Below are positions 1 through 8,544 of a stretch of 64,000 nt of DNA, piece after piece. Each line of letters begins with the position of its first letter. The first letter of the stretch is position 1. This DNA is from Neobacillus pocheonensis. GTDB lineage: Bacteria; Bacillota; Bacilli; Bacillales; Cytobacillaceae. The notes beneath the pieces are model-generated. The model was not told the origin of the DNA, searched no databases, and saw nothing but the letters and a program-made list of their open reading frames with translations. Location of the stretch: contig JAMQCR010000003.1 of the NCBI GenBank assembly GCA_023702235.1, positions 644,501-708,500 of the forward strand, written 5' to 3'. The translations under genes and the position numbers were made by a program.

Positions 1-590
1 CACCCTTTTGAAGGGATGATTGAAATCGTACCCGGCTTTACGACGGTGGCCGTTTTTTATGATCCAATCCGACTTTTTAACTTAGGTGCAACGTTTCCGT
101 ATGAATGGGTCCTTACTAAATTGAAGGGAATTGTCTCACAATTCTCAAACGGGAAGGTGAAAGAAGCGAGAAGAATGGAGATTCCGGTTTGCTATGGGGG
201 GAATTTGCGGATTTGTCGGAAGTTGCTAATCATAATGGTCTAACACCGGACGAAGTAATTCGTATTCATTCCGAGGCTGAGTACCTTGTCTATATGATCG
301 GCTTTGCTCCTGGGTTCCCTTATTTAGGAGGCATGGACAAGCGAATCATCACACCCCGCCGTCGTTCTCCTCGTTTAGCAATCCCTGAAGGCGCTGTGGG
401 GATAGGCGGGGAACAGACAGGGATTTACCCAATTGAAAGTCCTGGCGGCTGGCGGCTTATAGGGCAAACTCCGTTGTCCTTATTTCAGTCTAGAGAAGAT
501 CCACCAAGCCTGCTACGTGCCGGAGACATTGTTCGTTTTCGACCGATTACACGGGAAGAATACGATCATTTGGGAGGGGCAGATTCATGA
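1..590 (+). CDS. pxpB: 5-oxoprolinase subunit PxpB (KipI family), 5' end outside window, one frameshift
   Basis: Partial subunit of the PxpABC 5-oxoprolinase, which opens 5-oxoproline to glutamate at the cost of ATP. The reading frame is open from base 1 (HPFEGMIEIVP), so the N-terminus lies outside the window. The family block with APGFPYLGGM followed by the ESPGGWRLIGQTP segment is present. The frame breaks at the G run 196-201: six G are read, and seven would join IPVCYGG to EFADLSEVANHNG without interruption. pxpC starts four bases before the stop, so translation is coupled. In B. subtilis the homologue KipI also inhibits the sporulation kinase KinA (established knowledge). I treat the frameshift as a probable read error. 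Confidence 0.9.
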
Positions 591-1604
591 GTGTTGAAGT
601 ACTTCAATCAGGACTGAGCACAACCGTACAAGATTTGGGGAGATTCGGTTATCAGCAGCATGGAGTCATCGTGAGCGGGGCGATGGACACACTCGCTTTG
701 AAGCTTGCAAACCGCCTTGTAGGTAATCCTGAGAACGAAGCTGCGCTGGAAATCACTCTTCTTGGACCAAGATTAAAGTTTCATGAAGATAAGCTTATTG
801 CCATATGCGGTGGTGATTTCTCCCCTTTGATCGACGGGAAACCGGTACCATCTAGGCGCCCTGTCTTGGTGAGGAGCGGAAGTGTCCTGAAGTTTAGTCA
901 TGCGAAAAATGGCTGTCGTGCCTTTGTTTCCTTTGCAGGGGGGATTGATGTTCCCAAAGTCCTCGGCAGCCGAAGCACGTATTTACGTGCAAAGATTGGC
1001 GGATATAATGGACGTCCTCTACAAAAAGGCGATCACCTGAAAACGAAACAGCCTCAAGCTGTTAGCTTAGAACTTATCGGACTGTTATCAAATAAAAGTG
1101 ACAGTACCCCGTTTGTGGCTGCAGACTGGTACATTGGAGAAAACATACTCCCTTCCTATGAAAATTTAACCGTTCGTGTCATTCGAGGACCACAGTTCAA
1201 AAAATTCACACGAGAAAGCAGGCGTGCTTTTTTTGAACAAGAATTTCAAATCACTCCGCAATCAGACCGAATGGGCTACAGGTTATCCGGCTCTAAGCTA
1301 GAATTGGAGCAACCACTGGAACTCCTTTCTGATGGCCGTAACGGCAGGAACGATTCAAGTCCCGCCTGATGGTCGACCCATCATTCTCATGGCAGACCGG
1401 CAAACAACCGGTGGATATCCAAAGATTGGTTTCATTGCTTCCGTTGATTTGCCGATTTTAGCTCAGCGAAAACCTGGAGAAAAGATTAGATTTAAGGAAA
1501 TTTCTTTGAAGGAAGCACAGCAAGCAATGATGAAAGTAGAAAGAATGATCAAAACGGTTTCACAGGGAATCGAATTGATCGCCCGCAATGCGGCTCGCTC
1601 GTGA
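587..1604 (+). CDS. pxpC: 5-oxoprolinase subunit PxpC (KipA family), one frameshift
   Basis: Second subunit of 5-oxoprolinase, a biotin-dependent-carboxylase-like (AHS2) protein of about 338 residues. It starts with MSVEVLQSGLSTTVQDLGR and carries the typical GVIVSGAMD and SFAGGIDVP segments. The frame is lost at 1334-1335: removing one G turns LSDGRNG into LSDAVTAGTIQVPPDGRP and joins the C-terminal part (ADRQTTGGYPKIG), ending at 1604. It overlaps pxpB by four bases and precedes pxpA, the usual order of this operon. The frameshift is probably an error because both halves are fully conserved. Confidence 0.9.
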
Positions 1605-1665
1605 GTAGAAGTCGATTTTTTGTATTTTAATAATGGCCAAGCGAAACAAAGCAGGGGGGAGTACT

Positions 1666-2442
1666 ATGTTTGTCGATTTAAATTGTGATATGGGTGAAAG
1701 TTTTGGTGCGTATCAAAAAGGAAATGACAAAGAAATTTTAAATTACGTAAGCTCAGCTAACATTGCTTGCGGCTTTCATGCAGGAGACCCTACAACGATG
1801 AGAGAGACGGTTAAGCTGGCATTGGAAAAAGGCGTTGCGATTGGTGCACATCCCGGACTGCCGGATTTAATTGGATTGGCCGCAGAAACATGGATGTTTC
1901 TGCACAGGAAGCTTATGATATCGTTCTCTACCAAATCGGGGCTCTCCATGCTTTCGTCCGTGCGGAAGGGGGAAGCTTGCAGCATGTCAAACCGCATGGG
2001 GCGTTGTACAATATGGCAGCGAAAAATTCGGAGCTAGCGATGGCCATTGCCGAAGCCGTTTACAAGGCAGGCCCAGGGTTAATCTTGTTTGGCCTAGCAG
2101 GAAGTAATCTCATCATGGCCGGAGAAAAACTCGGGCTGCAAATCGCCCATGAAGTATTTGCAGATAGGACGTACCAACTGGATGGGACGCTAACGCCGAG
2201 AAAACAAGCAAATGCCTTAATAACCAATGACGAGCAGTCTGTTAATCAGGTCATAAGAATGGTAAAAGAAGGACGCGTCCGAACTGTGCAAGGGGATGAT
2301 ACATCCGTTCAAGCAGATACGATTTGCATTCACGGTGACGGTCAACACGCCCTTGAATTTGCTCGCAAAATTCGTTCCGGCCATCGAAACAGAGGGTATT
2401 GAAATTCGTGCCTGGTATGCCTCGAAGTTTGTCCAAGGGTGA
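1666..2442 (+). CDS. pxpA: 5-oxoprolinase subunit PxpA (LamB/YcsF family), two frameshifts
   Basis: The LamB/YcsF-family subunit that completes 5-oxoprolinase. The start is ATG 1666 behind the ribosome binding site GGGGGGA (1654-1660). MFVDLNCDMGESFG, NIACGFHAGDP and VKPHGALYN are family hallmarks. Two indels break it: a missing T near 1877 (would read GLPDLIGFGRRNMDVSAQ) and an extra T near 2377 (would read RKIRPAIETEGIEIRAW). With both corrected the protein runs to TGA 2440-2442, about 258 residues, the usual size. Two compensatory-looking defects 500 bp apart in one conserved gene argue for sequencing error rather than decay. Confidence 0.88.
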
Positions 2443-2616
2443 ACCATTGGCATTTTCCAGTCTTCAATTACCGAGGAGACCATGCAAAACTGATTTAAAT
2501 AGGTGTTTTGGAAATATCACAATAATCATTTCGAATTCATTGCGCTGAACCGTACCATAAGTAAGTGAGGTTTATATTTCAAGTCTTTTAATATCGTTGT
2601 GAATGGAAAAAATAAA

Positions 2617-2665
2617 AGTGCAGGACTTTTAGTGAATTAAGACTATGTCCTACACTTATTTTTTT
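2617..2665 (+). terminator. Rho-independent terminator after the pxp operon
   Basis: AGTGCAGGAC (2617-2626) pairs with GTCCTACACT (2647-2656) with one mismatch, followed by a T run to 2665. It ends the pxpBCA transcript. Confidence 0.7.
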
Positions 2666-2671
2666 AGCTCA

Positions 2672-2710
2672 GATAAAAGAAAAGAGACTTGTGTCAGTCC
2701 CCAAGTCTCT
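2672..2710 (-). terminator. Terminator of the TRIC-type channel gene
   Basis: Arms AGAGACTTG (2683-2691) and CAAGTCTCT (2702-2710) are perfect. On the minus strand the hairpin is followed by a T-rich tail (complement of 2672-2682), downstream of the gene at 2744-3466. Confidence 0.75.
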
Positions 2711-2743
2711 CTAAGGTATATAAATGCTTCTATGTGATCATTA

Positions 2744-3466
2744 TTATGCTTTTGCTCTACCATTTTGAAGAGGTTTGGCAGTTAACCTTTGTTCGCCTTT
2801 TTCATAGCTTGACTCCCCTATGGAATTCTTACCTAGGATTCCTAAATGCATCTGTGGTTTACTAGCCCTTTTTAGATTGCATGGGAGATGCAATCGCCAC
2901 TGATAGCGAATGGCAGACATGCGTAAGGCCATAACAACAAGGACGATGAGAGTCAACTGAAGCGGGGAGCTCCAACCCAGCCAAATACATATAGCACATA
3001 AAATAGTTAAAATCGCATGAATTTCTTCTTTTAAAGCAAGTGGTTTTCGAGCAGCTAATATGTCTCGAATCATCCCTCCCCCAACGCCAGTAAACATCGA
3101 CGCCAAGACCATCACGCCTAAATCATCATAATAAACCTCTTTAGCAGACATGGCTCCTTGTAAAGCAAAGGAAGCAAGCCCAATGGAATCAAAAAATAAA
3201 CTCCACCGTTTCCAATGATTGATCCACTTTAACGGTAATAGTACGATGATTGTTAGTGTCGTGAAAACCGTTAAAATGGTGGAATGATCCCAAAGCTCAG
3301 AAACTGGGACACCGATAATTAAATTTCGAACGAGTGCACCTCCGAAGGATGTTGTTAATCCCAATGCGTACACCCCAATAAAGGAATATTCGGCTTCAAG
3401 AGCTACAAATGCTCCGCTTGCTGCATAAGAAATAATTCCAATAAAATGTAGGACTACCCAAGACAT
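2744..3466 (-). CDS. TRIC-type (UPF0126) cation channel family membrane protein
   Basis: A 240-residue, almost wholly hydrophobic protein of the prokaryotic TRIC (trimeric intracellular cation channel, UPF0126) family; B. subtilis YvgT is a likely relative. It shows two internal repeats, each with a glycine-rich kink: FGGALVRNL near residue 41 and GVGGGMIRDIL near residue 126. Around seven membrane segments are expected. The last 40 residues are basic and divergent (CNLKRASKPQMHLG onward) and may be a strain-specific tail. Monocistronic, with its own terminator. The role of bacterial members is not firmly known; potassium or general cation permeation is inferred from the family. Confidence 0.85.
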   Translation of the reverse strand: MSWVVLHFIGIISYAASGAFVALEAEYSFIGVYALGLTTSFGGALVRNLIIGVPVSELWDHSTILTVFTTLTIIVLLPLKWINHWKRWSLFFDSIGLASFALQGAMSAKEVYYDDLGVMVLASMFTGVGGGMIRDILAARKPLALKEEIHAILTILCAICIWLGWSSPLQLTLIVLVVMALRMSAIRYQWRLHLPCNLKRASKPQMHLGILGKNSIGESSYEKGEQRLTAKPLQNGRAKA

Positions 3467-3929
3467 TCCTTCAAAAACCCCCTGATATAAATAAATATGA
3501 CTTATTTTATCATTTTCCTGATATTTGGAAAAAATCAGACTGAAACATTTTCATCTGTTCATTATGGCTTTAAACCAGTCTAAAATGCTTACATTCTGTT
3601 CCCGACTTCCAATTGTCTATTTAATTCCATTGGCAACGCCTGTCATTTGTTTTTAACATTTCTAAACAAAAAAACTCCACCACAAGATGGCATCCGAAGA
3701 GATGCTTTCTTGTGGTGGAGTAATTAATTAGCAAACCCTACTAATGAATCATTCCATTGGGAAAAATAAATAGAATTCTAACAAAATGTTTTATTAGTAT
3801 CCCATTCGTTAAATTTGTCAAAATTATGTCCAACAGCATTGATTATACTCCCGTCATCAAAAAAAACAAGAAAAAATTATGCCAATTGAATTTTTTGTGG
3901 ATAGTATCAAATTGTTAGGAGGCAAAAAC
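3467..3929. other. Intergenic region with one strong hairpin
   Basis: 463 bp between divergent genes. Apart from the hairpin listed separately (3675-3720) and the AGGAGG binding site at 3918-3923 I see no gene or recognisable site. Confidence 0.5.
3662..3720 (-). terminator. Orphan minus-strand terminator-like hairpin
   Basis: Arms CTCCACCACAAGA (3675-3687) and TCTTGTGGTGGAG (3708-3720), with a second inner stem GCATC/GATGC. On the minus strand the hairpin is followed by seven T. No minus-strand gene lies upstream of it, so its transcript is unknown. Confidence 0.6.
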
Positions 3930-4274
3930 ATGGGGAAAAAGGAAAATGCGTTTAATGATATTGTGCGAAAGGTGCGGAAAGAGATCTTTGGAAAGGGACC
4001 AGAGAGAATTTTTACTCATTTCGTGGAGAATATGGCGGTCACGACCATGTATGGTATTCTAACTCCGACCGAAAAATTTATCGCACAAACCGAAGAAGGT
4101 AAAAAAGTAATTCATAGTGCCAGAACCCAAATGATTCAGGATATATATAAGCAGCAAGTGCCTGAAGGAATGGAGGAGCTCGTCGGTTCAAAGCTACTAC
4201 ATTTATTTTCGGATGCAAAAACTGATGAGGATATGGCTGTATCCGTATTTATTTTTGAAAAACCAATAGTGTAG
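3930..4274 (+). CDS. DUF2294 (YbcI/MpsC-like) protein
   Basis: A 114-residue soluble protein of the DUF2294 family, also called the MpsC-like domain. The ATG at 3930 is chosen because AGGAGG (3918-3923) sits six bases upstream; a longer reading from 3879 has no binding site. The family pattern GKGPERI, VENMAVTTMYGILTPTEK and the C-terminal VFIFEKP strand is clear. Members accompany the MpsAB bicarbonate/sodium transport system in staphylococci, but many Bacillus copies stand alone, as here, and their job is not known. Single gene, followed by a bidirectional terminator at 4525-4562. Confidence 0.8.
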   Translation: MGKKENAFNDIVRKVRKEIFGKGPERIFTHFVENMAVTTMYGILTPTEKFIAQTEEGKKVIHSARTQMIQDIYKQQVPEGMEELVGSKLLHLFSDAKTDEDMAVSVFIFEKPIV

Positions 4275-4524
4275 AAGCCATCTGAAATTTTTCGAGCAAT
4301 GTAAAAAATGAGGAGACAAAAGCCATCATTCGACTCTCTTTTTACTGCTTTTGGAGTATAAAAACGATGTTTAAAGGGATTAAGGCCATTTTAATCAAAC
4401 CATTGTTTAGTTTAGCATATATACTATTCCGTCGATTCATGTTCAATTACCGGGGAAATTTTTGTCGGTATTTGTTTCATAATCCTTGAAGAGTTTGAAC
4501 TGTGATTTTCTCATAAAACGAAAA

Positions 4525-4566
4525 AAGCCTAAGTGAATACAGGTGCATTCACTTAAGCCTTTTTGT
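4525..4566. terminator. Bidirectional terminator
   Basis: GCCTAAGTGAAT and ATTCACTTAAGC form a stem with one mismatch, flanked by A6 on the left and T5 on the right. The rest of the gap 4275-4722 (448 bp) shows no gene. Confidence 0.7.
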
Positions 4567-4722
4567 TACATATTGTTTTTTGATTTCATCTTACTTTTTC
4601 AAGAAGTAAAAGAGCTTTGTGGTAAAGTTTTACTTTAATTTAAAGTATTTGTAATTGCAATTTTGTTATAATGGAAAAAACCATTCATTAATATCAGTAT
4701 TATTCGAAAGGGGTGATGTATT

Positions 4723-5511
4723 TTGTTAAAGTTAGGTTTAAAATGCTCCTACTATACGGAACAATTATATGACCGATTACAATATAAGCCAGATATTATT
4801 GAATTTCATTTAAATGAGGATGATTTGTTTGGTGACAAAAGAAAACAATTAGAAAATACCATCACTATGCTTTCAGGCCAAGGATGTGATGTATATTTAC
4901 ATCACCCGTCCAAATACAATGGGAGATATTTAAATATTATCACAGAACAGAAAGAAGATTATCTTTTCTATCATTTGTCTACTAGGATTCTAGCTAATAT
5001 TTGTTTAACCCATTCGATAAAATGTGTGATTCATCCTCATTATTTACCGACTGCCGCCTCTACTATCAATAAAGAAAATACTGATAAAATGGTAAATGAG
5101 ATTAAACAAATTTTGTCATATGGAAGAGACGTCTTTCTATGGGAAAATTCTATCCATGGTCTTTTTACTGCCCAGAATCCGAATTGGCTCGACGAAATTG
5201 TTAGGCCATTAAATTTGCCATTGGCGTATGATATTAGCCACGCTTTTATCTCCTTCAAAGGTAATAATAGATTATTGTTAGACCAGATAGAAAAATTAGA
5301 TTCATATATCCAATATTTCCACGTTGTAGATAGCGAAGGTCAGAAACATGATGGATTACAACTTGGAACAGGCAGGATTAATTGGAAATCCATTCTACCG
5401 TTTTTAACGAGTAGACCGTACATATATGAAATTAATCTAAAAGATATAACGGATGCAGTCGAAATGTATGAAAGCCATCTTTATTTAGTTCAGTTATCAA
5501 AACATGATTAG
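4723..5511 (+). CDS. Sugar phosphate isomerase/epimerase-like TIM-barrel protein
   Basis: 262 residues starting at TTG 4723 behind AAAGGGGTGATG. The protein resembles the xylose isomerase-like / AP-endonuclease family 2 TIM barrel: strand-end residues IIEFHLNE, VYLHHPS, CVIHPHY, FLWENS, AYDISHAFI and YFHVVDSEG give the expected Glu/His/Asp metal ligands of this fold. No close functional assignment is possible; relatives include epimerases, isomerases and non-catalytic proteins. Stands alone and ends in a TGCCAGGCA/TGCCTGGCA terminator overlapping its stop. Confidence 0.7.
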   Translation: MLKLGLKCSYYTEQLYDRLQYKPDIIEFHLNEDDLFGDKRKQLENTITMLSGQGCDVYLHHPSKYNGRYLNIITEQKEDYLFYHLSTRILANICLTHSIKCVIHPHYLPTAASTINKENTDKMVNEIKQILSYGRDVFLWENSIHGLFTAQNPNWLDEIVRPLNLPLAYDISHAFISFKGNNRLLLDQIEKLDSYIQYFHVVDSEGQKHDGLQLGTGRINWKSILPFLTSRPYIYEINLKDITDAVEMYESHLYLVQLSKHD

Positions 5512-5546
5512 TGCCAGGCAGTATATAAAAATGCCTGGCATATTTA
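5512..5546 (+). terminator. Terminator of the TIM-barrel gene
   Basis: Perfect 9-bp arms TGCCAGGCA (5512-5520) and TGCCTGGCA (5532-5540), then TATTT. Confidence 0.65.
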
Positions 5547-5650
5547 AGTATCAACGATATTCTTCTTAAGGAATCTATGATAATACTGGAAAAAATTATA
5601 CGGGTCTTTCACCTTGTACCCGGCAAGCTGTCCCAGATTCGCTGTTGGTG

Positions 5651-5711
5651 TAGCTATAAATAAAAAACACAATTGGCTCATCATACCGATTGTGTTTTTT
5701 ATTTATAGCTA
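5651..5711. terminator. Long perfect inverted repeat, probable bidirectional terminator
   Basis: 23-bp arms at 5651-5673 and 5689-5711 with a 15-base loop; each arm contains A6 or T6. It lies in the 636-bp gap 5512-6147, where no gene is seen. Confidence 0.6.
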
Positions 5712-5859
5712 TAATACAAAAAAGAAGATAAGTTTACCACATAAAAGGTTCTTATTAAACTTAATGGGGCAGGTTCATGTCGAGTAGGTGGACGATTCTC
5801 TAGGTGGTCCGATCCATATGAGGCTAAGCTGGCCATTAAATTCAAAAAAATGGGATCTG

Positions 5860-5945
5860 ATTTGTCGCAAATAAAACTAACCTTTTCGCAAATGGAATTA
5901 GATATTACTCACATAAGATATAGATGTTCGCAATTGTTTTTACTT
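5860..5945 (+). repeat. Degenerate repeat with CGCAAAT units
   Basis: Contains TCGCAAATAAAACTA, TTCGCAAATGGAATTAG and TTCGCAATTG at 20-40 bp intervals. A matching pair (TTCGCAAATAACACTA, TTCGCAAATGAAATAAG) recurs at 27079-27117. Non-coding. Confidence 0.5.
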
Positions 5946-5961
5946 GCTGAATGCAAGTAGT

Positions 5962-5992
5962 TTGACAAAATAGCATGTCCTCTATATATAAT
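5962..5992 (+). promoter_or_regulatory. Sigma-A type promoter of the drug exporter
   Basis: TTGACA (5962-5967) and TATATAAT (5985-5992) with 17 bases to TATATA. It is 156 bp before the exporter start, leaving a leader without obvious structure. Confidence 0.55.
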
Positions 5993-6147
5993 AGTATGCA
6001 TTGGAAAAATCTCATTTGTAAGTTCGTTATATTGTAATTAGTAATATATGTTTCAATGTTCCTTTTATTTTACATACTAATCAAATGAATGGTGTAATTT
6101 GCACAATAATCGAGAACTTAAAAAATAAGTATAGGGGGGATTTTTAC

Positions 6148-7655
6148 TTGGACACCACGAAAGCATCGAATCAGACACTCAGGACAACACCGATTTTTGC
6201 CGTTTTGCTTGCGGGGGCTTTTGTAGCCTTTTTGAATCAAACGGTCATTAATGTGGCTCTGCCCAAAATTATGGATTACTTTAAAATTTCTGCGGTTACG
6301 GCCAACTGGTTGAGTACCATCTTCTTGTTAACAAACGGAATCGTCATTCCGATTACAGCCTTTTTAATGGAAAGATATACAACGAGGCAATTATTCTTAT
6401 TTTCAATCGGGATTTTTGCGGTCGGAACCTTTCTATGTGCGACCGCAGCTACCTTCCCGATGATGTTAGTTGCTCGGGTTGTGCAGGCCATAGGTGCAGG
6501 CATCCTTTTTCCATTAATTACAAACGTCATTTTTACTATTTTTCCACTTGATCGGCGCGGGTTTGCCATGGGAATCTTTGGCGTTGCCATGAACTTTGCT
6601 CCAGCTGTAGGTCCAACCTGGGCAGGGTGGATTATTGAAACGTATTCATGGCGTGTGATCTTCTATATCATTGCGCCCATTGCTATCTTAGACTTCATCA
6701 TTGCCATTTTTCTTGTGAAAAATGTGACAGTAACGAGTCGTCCAAAGCTGGATGTCCTTGGTGTTATTTTATCAACCATTGGATTTGGCGGTATTCTCTA
6801 TGGTTTTGCTACAGGAGGTACAAATGGGTGGAGTGACCCAGAGGTTGTTACCTTGTTTATTATTGGAGGCGTCAGTCTAATTCTGTTTGTTTGGCGTCAG
6901 CTGACTGTTAAACATCCAATCTTAGAATTCCGGATTTTCAAATATCGGATGTTTACGCTAACCACGATTATTAACGTATTTGTTACAATGGCGATGTTCT
7001 CAGGAATGATTCTCATGCCAATCTATATGCAAAATGTCCGTGGCTTTAGCCCGCTCGAAGCGGGATTCATGCTGTTACCGGGCGGAATCGTGATGGGAAT
7101 TATGTCGCCGATCACTGGAAAGCTTTTTGATAAATATGGAGCAAGATGGTTAGCAATTATCGGTTTAGCGATTACTATTGTTACCACTTATGCTCTGACA
7201 AAACTTCATACTGACACTCCCTTTTCCTACATTTTGTGGGTGTATACAGCGAGGATGTTTGGAATGTCAATACTGATGATGCCAATCTTTACAGCAGGTC
7301 TTAATGATTTGGGACTCGAATTAAATAGATACGGTACAGCTATGGTTAATACGTTTAGAATGGTGGCTGGAGCAGTTGGAATGGCCTTTTTGTCTCGATC
7401 ATGACGAATCAGGGGGAAAACCACGTTAAATCGATCATTAGCCAAAGTCATATCCTGCCAACCGATAAGGTTCACATGGTCTTGGCGATTAATCGAGGAA
7501 CGGTCATGGGGATTAATGATGCATTTATGGTCGCAACCTACCTATCAGTAGCAGCCTTTATTTTATCTCTCTTTATTCGAGGACGTGGACGTTCGAAAGA
7601 GGAAGTCGTACCTAATCGTGAAAAACGATTAAAAAAAGTACCACAACCACAGTAA
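6148..7655 (+). CDS. DHA2-family MFS drug exporter (LmrB/EmrB-like), one frameshift
   Basis: A 14-TM proton-driven multidrug exporter of about 502 residues. TTG 6148 is chosen because GGGGGGAT (6133-6140) precedes it; the upstream ATG at 6085 lacks a binding site. Family features are FLNQTVINVALPKIM in the first helix and FAPAVGPTWAGWI in the fifth. The frame breaks at the T run 7387-7391: one more T would read VGMAFFVSIMTNQGENH and join the last membrane segment, ending at 7655. Closest to B. subtilis LmrB-type lincomycin/puromycin exporters; the substrate cannot be told from sequence. No regulator is adjacent. Confidence 0.85.
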
Positions 7656-7663
7656 ATGGTTAA

Positions 7664-7695
7664 GAAAGCAAGGGGACAGTTCTCTTGCTTTTTTA
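7664..7695 (+). terminator. Terminator of the drug exporter
   Basis: AAGCAAG (7666-7672) pairs with CTTGCTT (7684-7690), then T4. Confidence 0.6.
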
Positions 7696-7812
7696 GTCCT
7701 GATATATAAATTACATGACGTGAACAAGAAAATCACCCCGCGGCTTAGAAGCAAAAGGGTGGTTCGCAAAAATAATAACAAAGACAACCACCACCATGAC
7801 GGTAGAGGTTGC

Positions 7813-7844
7813 AGGAGAAGTGTTACCTGCACTTCTCTTTTTTA
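7813..7844 (+). terminator. Second plus-strand terminator
   Basis: AGGAGAAGTG and CACTTCTC flank a 7-base loop and are followed by T6. No gene was found between it and the previous terminator; 7696-7812 appears empty. Confidence 0.55.
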
Positions 7845-7911
7845 GTATATATCAATAATACATATTGTAGGCTTCGAAAATGTATGAGGCAGCAAGAAGA
7901 AAATGTCCAAA

Positions 7912-7944
7912 AAGAAAAGGATCCAAAATCAAAGGATCCTTTTT
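7912..7944. terminator. GGATCC stem terminator at the end of the membrane peptide gene
   Basis: AAAAGGATCC and GGATCCTTTT around a 9-base loop, with T6 on the plus side and A-rich sequence on the other; works in both directions and directly follows the stop of the minus-strand peptide gene. Confidence 0.7.
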
Positions 7945-7945
7945 T

Positions 7946-8083
7946 CTATATTTTGTTAGCTAGAATAGTAACTAAAGCACTAAGTAAGACGGTACCAACC
8001 ATTATAGAAAAATAAAGAATGGTCTTTTTCCTCTTTTTTAAGCGAAATTTCTCTTCTGGGGTAATCCATAAACTGTTCGACAT
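7946..8083 (-). CDS. 45-residue single-pass membrane peptide under c-di-GMP riboswitch control
   Basis: MSNSLWITPEEKF starts the peptide; a basic patch RLKKRKK (residues 15-21) precedes one hydrophobic helix (about residues 22-43), so an N-in single-pass topology is likely. The start ATG 8083 is set by AAGGAG nine bases upstream; a longer reading to 8164 would run through the riboswitch. A c-di-GMP-I aptamer ends about ten bases before the binding site, so synthesis is probably controlled at translation by c-di-GMP. I do not recognise the family. The gene ends at a terminator and is downstream of the glycosyltransferase gene on the same strand. Confidence 0.65.
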   Translation of the reverse strand: MSNSLWITPEEKFRLKKRKKTILYFSIMVGTVLLSALVTILANKI

Positions 8084-8104
8084 CAATGATTTCTCCTTTT
8101 TATT

Positions 8105-8197
8105 TGATGGCAGCTGGCTAACCTTGTCACAATAACAGAGGCCCCTATAGCTTTGCGTCATCACTTTTCAGTGATTTTGCCCTTCAGTTGCATTTAA
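8105..8197 (-). promoter_or_regulatory. c-di-GMP-I (GEMM-I) riboswitch upstream of the membrane peptide
   Basis: On the minus strand the aptamer core is intact: GGGCAAA, then a perfect stem ATCACT-GAAA-AGTGAT with its GNRA tetraloop, then GACGCAAAGCTATAGGGGCCT (tetraloop receptor and ligand pocket), and a closing helix with GGTTAGCCAGCTGCC. These are the conserved signatures of the class I c-di-GMP aptamer. No terminator separates it from the ribosome binding site of the peptide gene (8083), which begins within 20 bases, so translational control is inferred. Confidence 0.88.
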
Positions 8198-8304
8198 AGT
8201 ATTCGTAGAAAAGCGTTTGAGAACGTCTGTATTTCGTTGGATATGTCAAAATGAGTCGAATTTCCTAGAAGAAAAGATTGTTTCCGGATTTCCATTCCTG
8301 TAAC

Positions 8305-8345
8305 GCCCCGAGCTTTGTCGAAGATTGATAGATTTTTATCCCTTG
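8305..8345 (-). repeat. Recurrent GACAAAGC box, copy 1
   Basis: Minus strand reads CAATCTTCGACAAAGCTC, then GGGG and AGGAATGGAAAT. A second copy sits at 11893-11940. Both lie 200-230 bp upstream of a minus-strand gene. Function unknown. Confidence 0.45.
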
Positions 8346-8430
8346 CTTGTAAAACTATTTACTTAGGCATAAATATATAAAATTATGGGTTTTGTACTAT
8401 AATGATAGATTGTTACTATGCCAAGACCCT

Positions 8431-8472
8431 GCAAATCCGAGTGTGCCAATGGCTTGTAGGGTCTAGCTGAGT
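8431..8472. other. Hairpin between the glycosyltransferase and the riboswitch
   Basis: AGACCCTGCAA and TTGTAGGGTCT form an 11-bp stem (one G-T) around a 19-base loop. There is no T run on either side. Upstream on the plus strand lies a TACTATAAT box (8395-8403). Otherwise 8198-8544 holds no gene that I can see. Confidence 0.4.
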
Positions 8473-8544
8473 ATTCAATCATTTACATATTTCAAAATTC
8501 TAGTGAAAAAAGGAGGAAGGGGACCTTAATATAGATTCCATTCG

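Noticed and set aside
2217..2483. 88-codon minus ORF over the end of pxpA
   Set aside because: Antisense shadow of a conserved gene whose corrected frame runs to 2442.
7629..7832. Leucine-rich 67-codon minus ORF
   Set aside because: Composition artefact of the AT-rich terminator region; spans two terminators and has no binding site.
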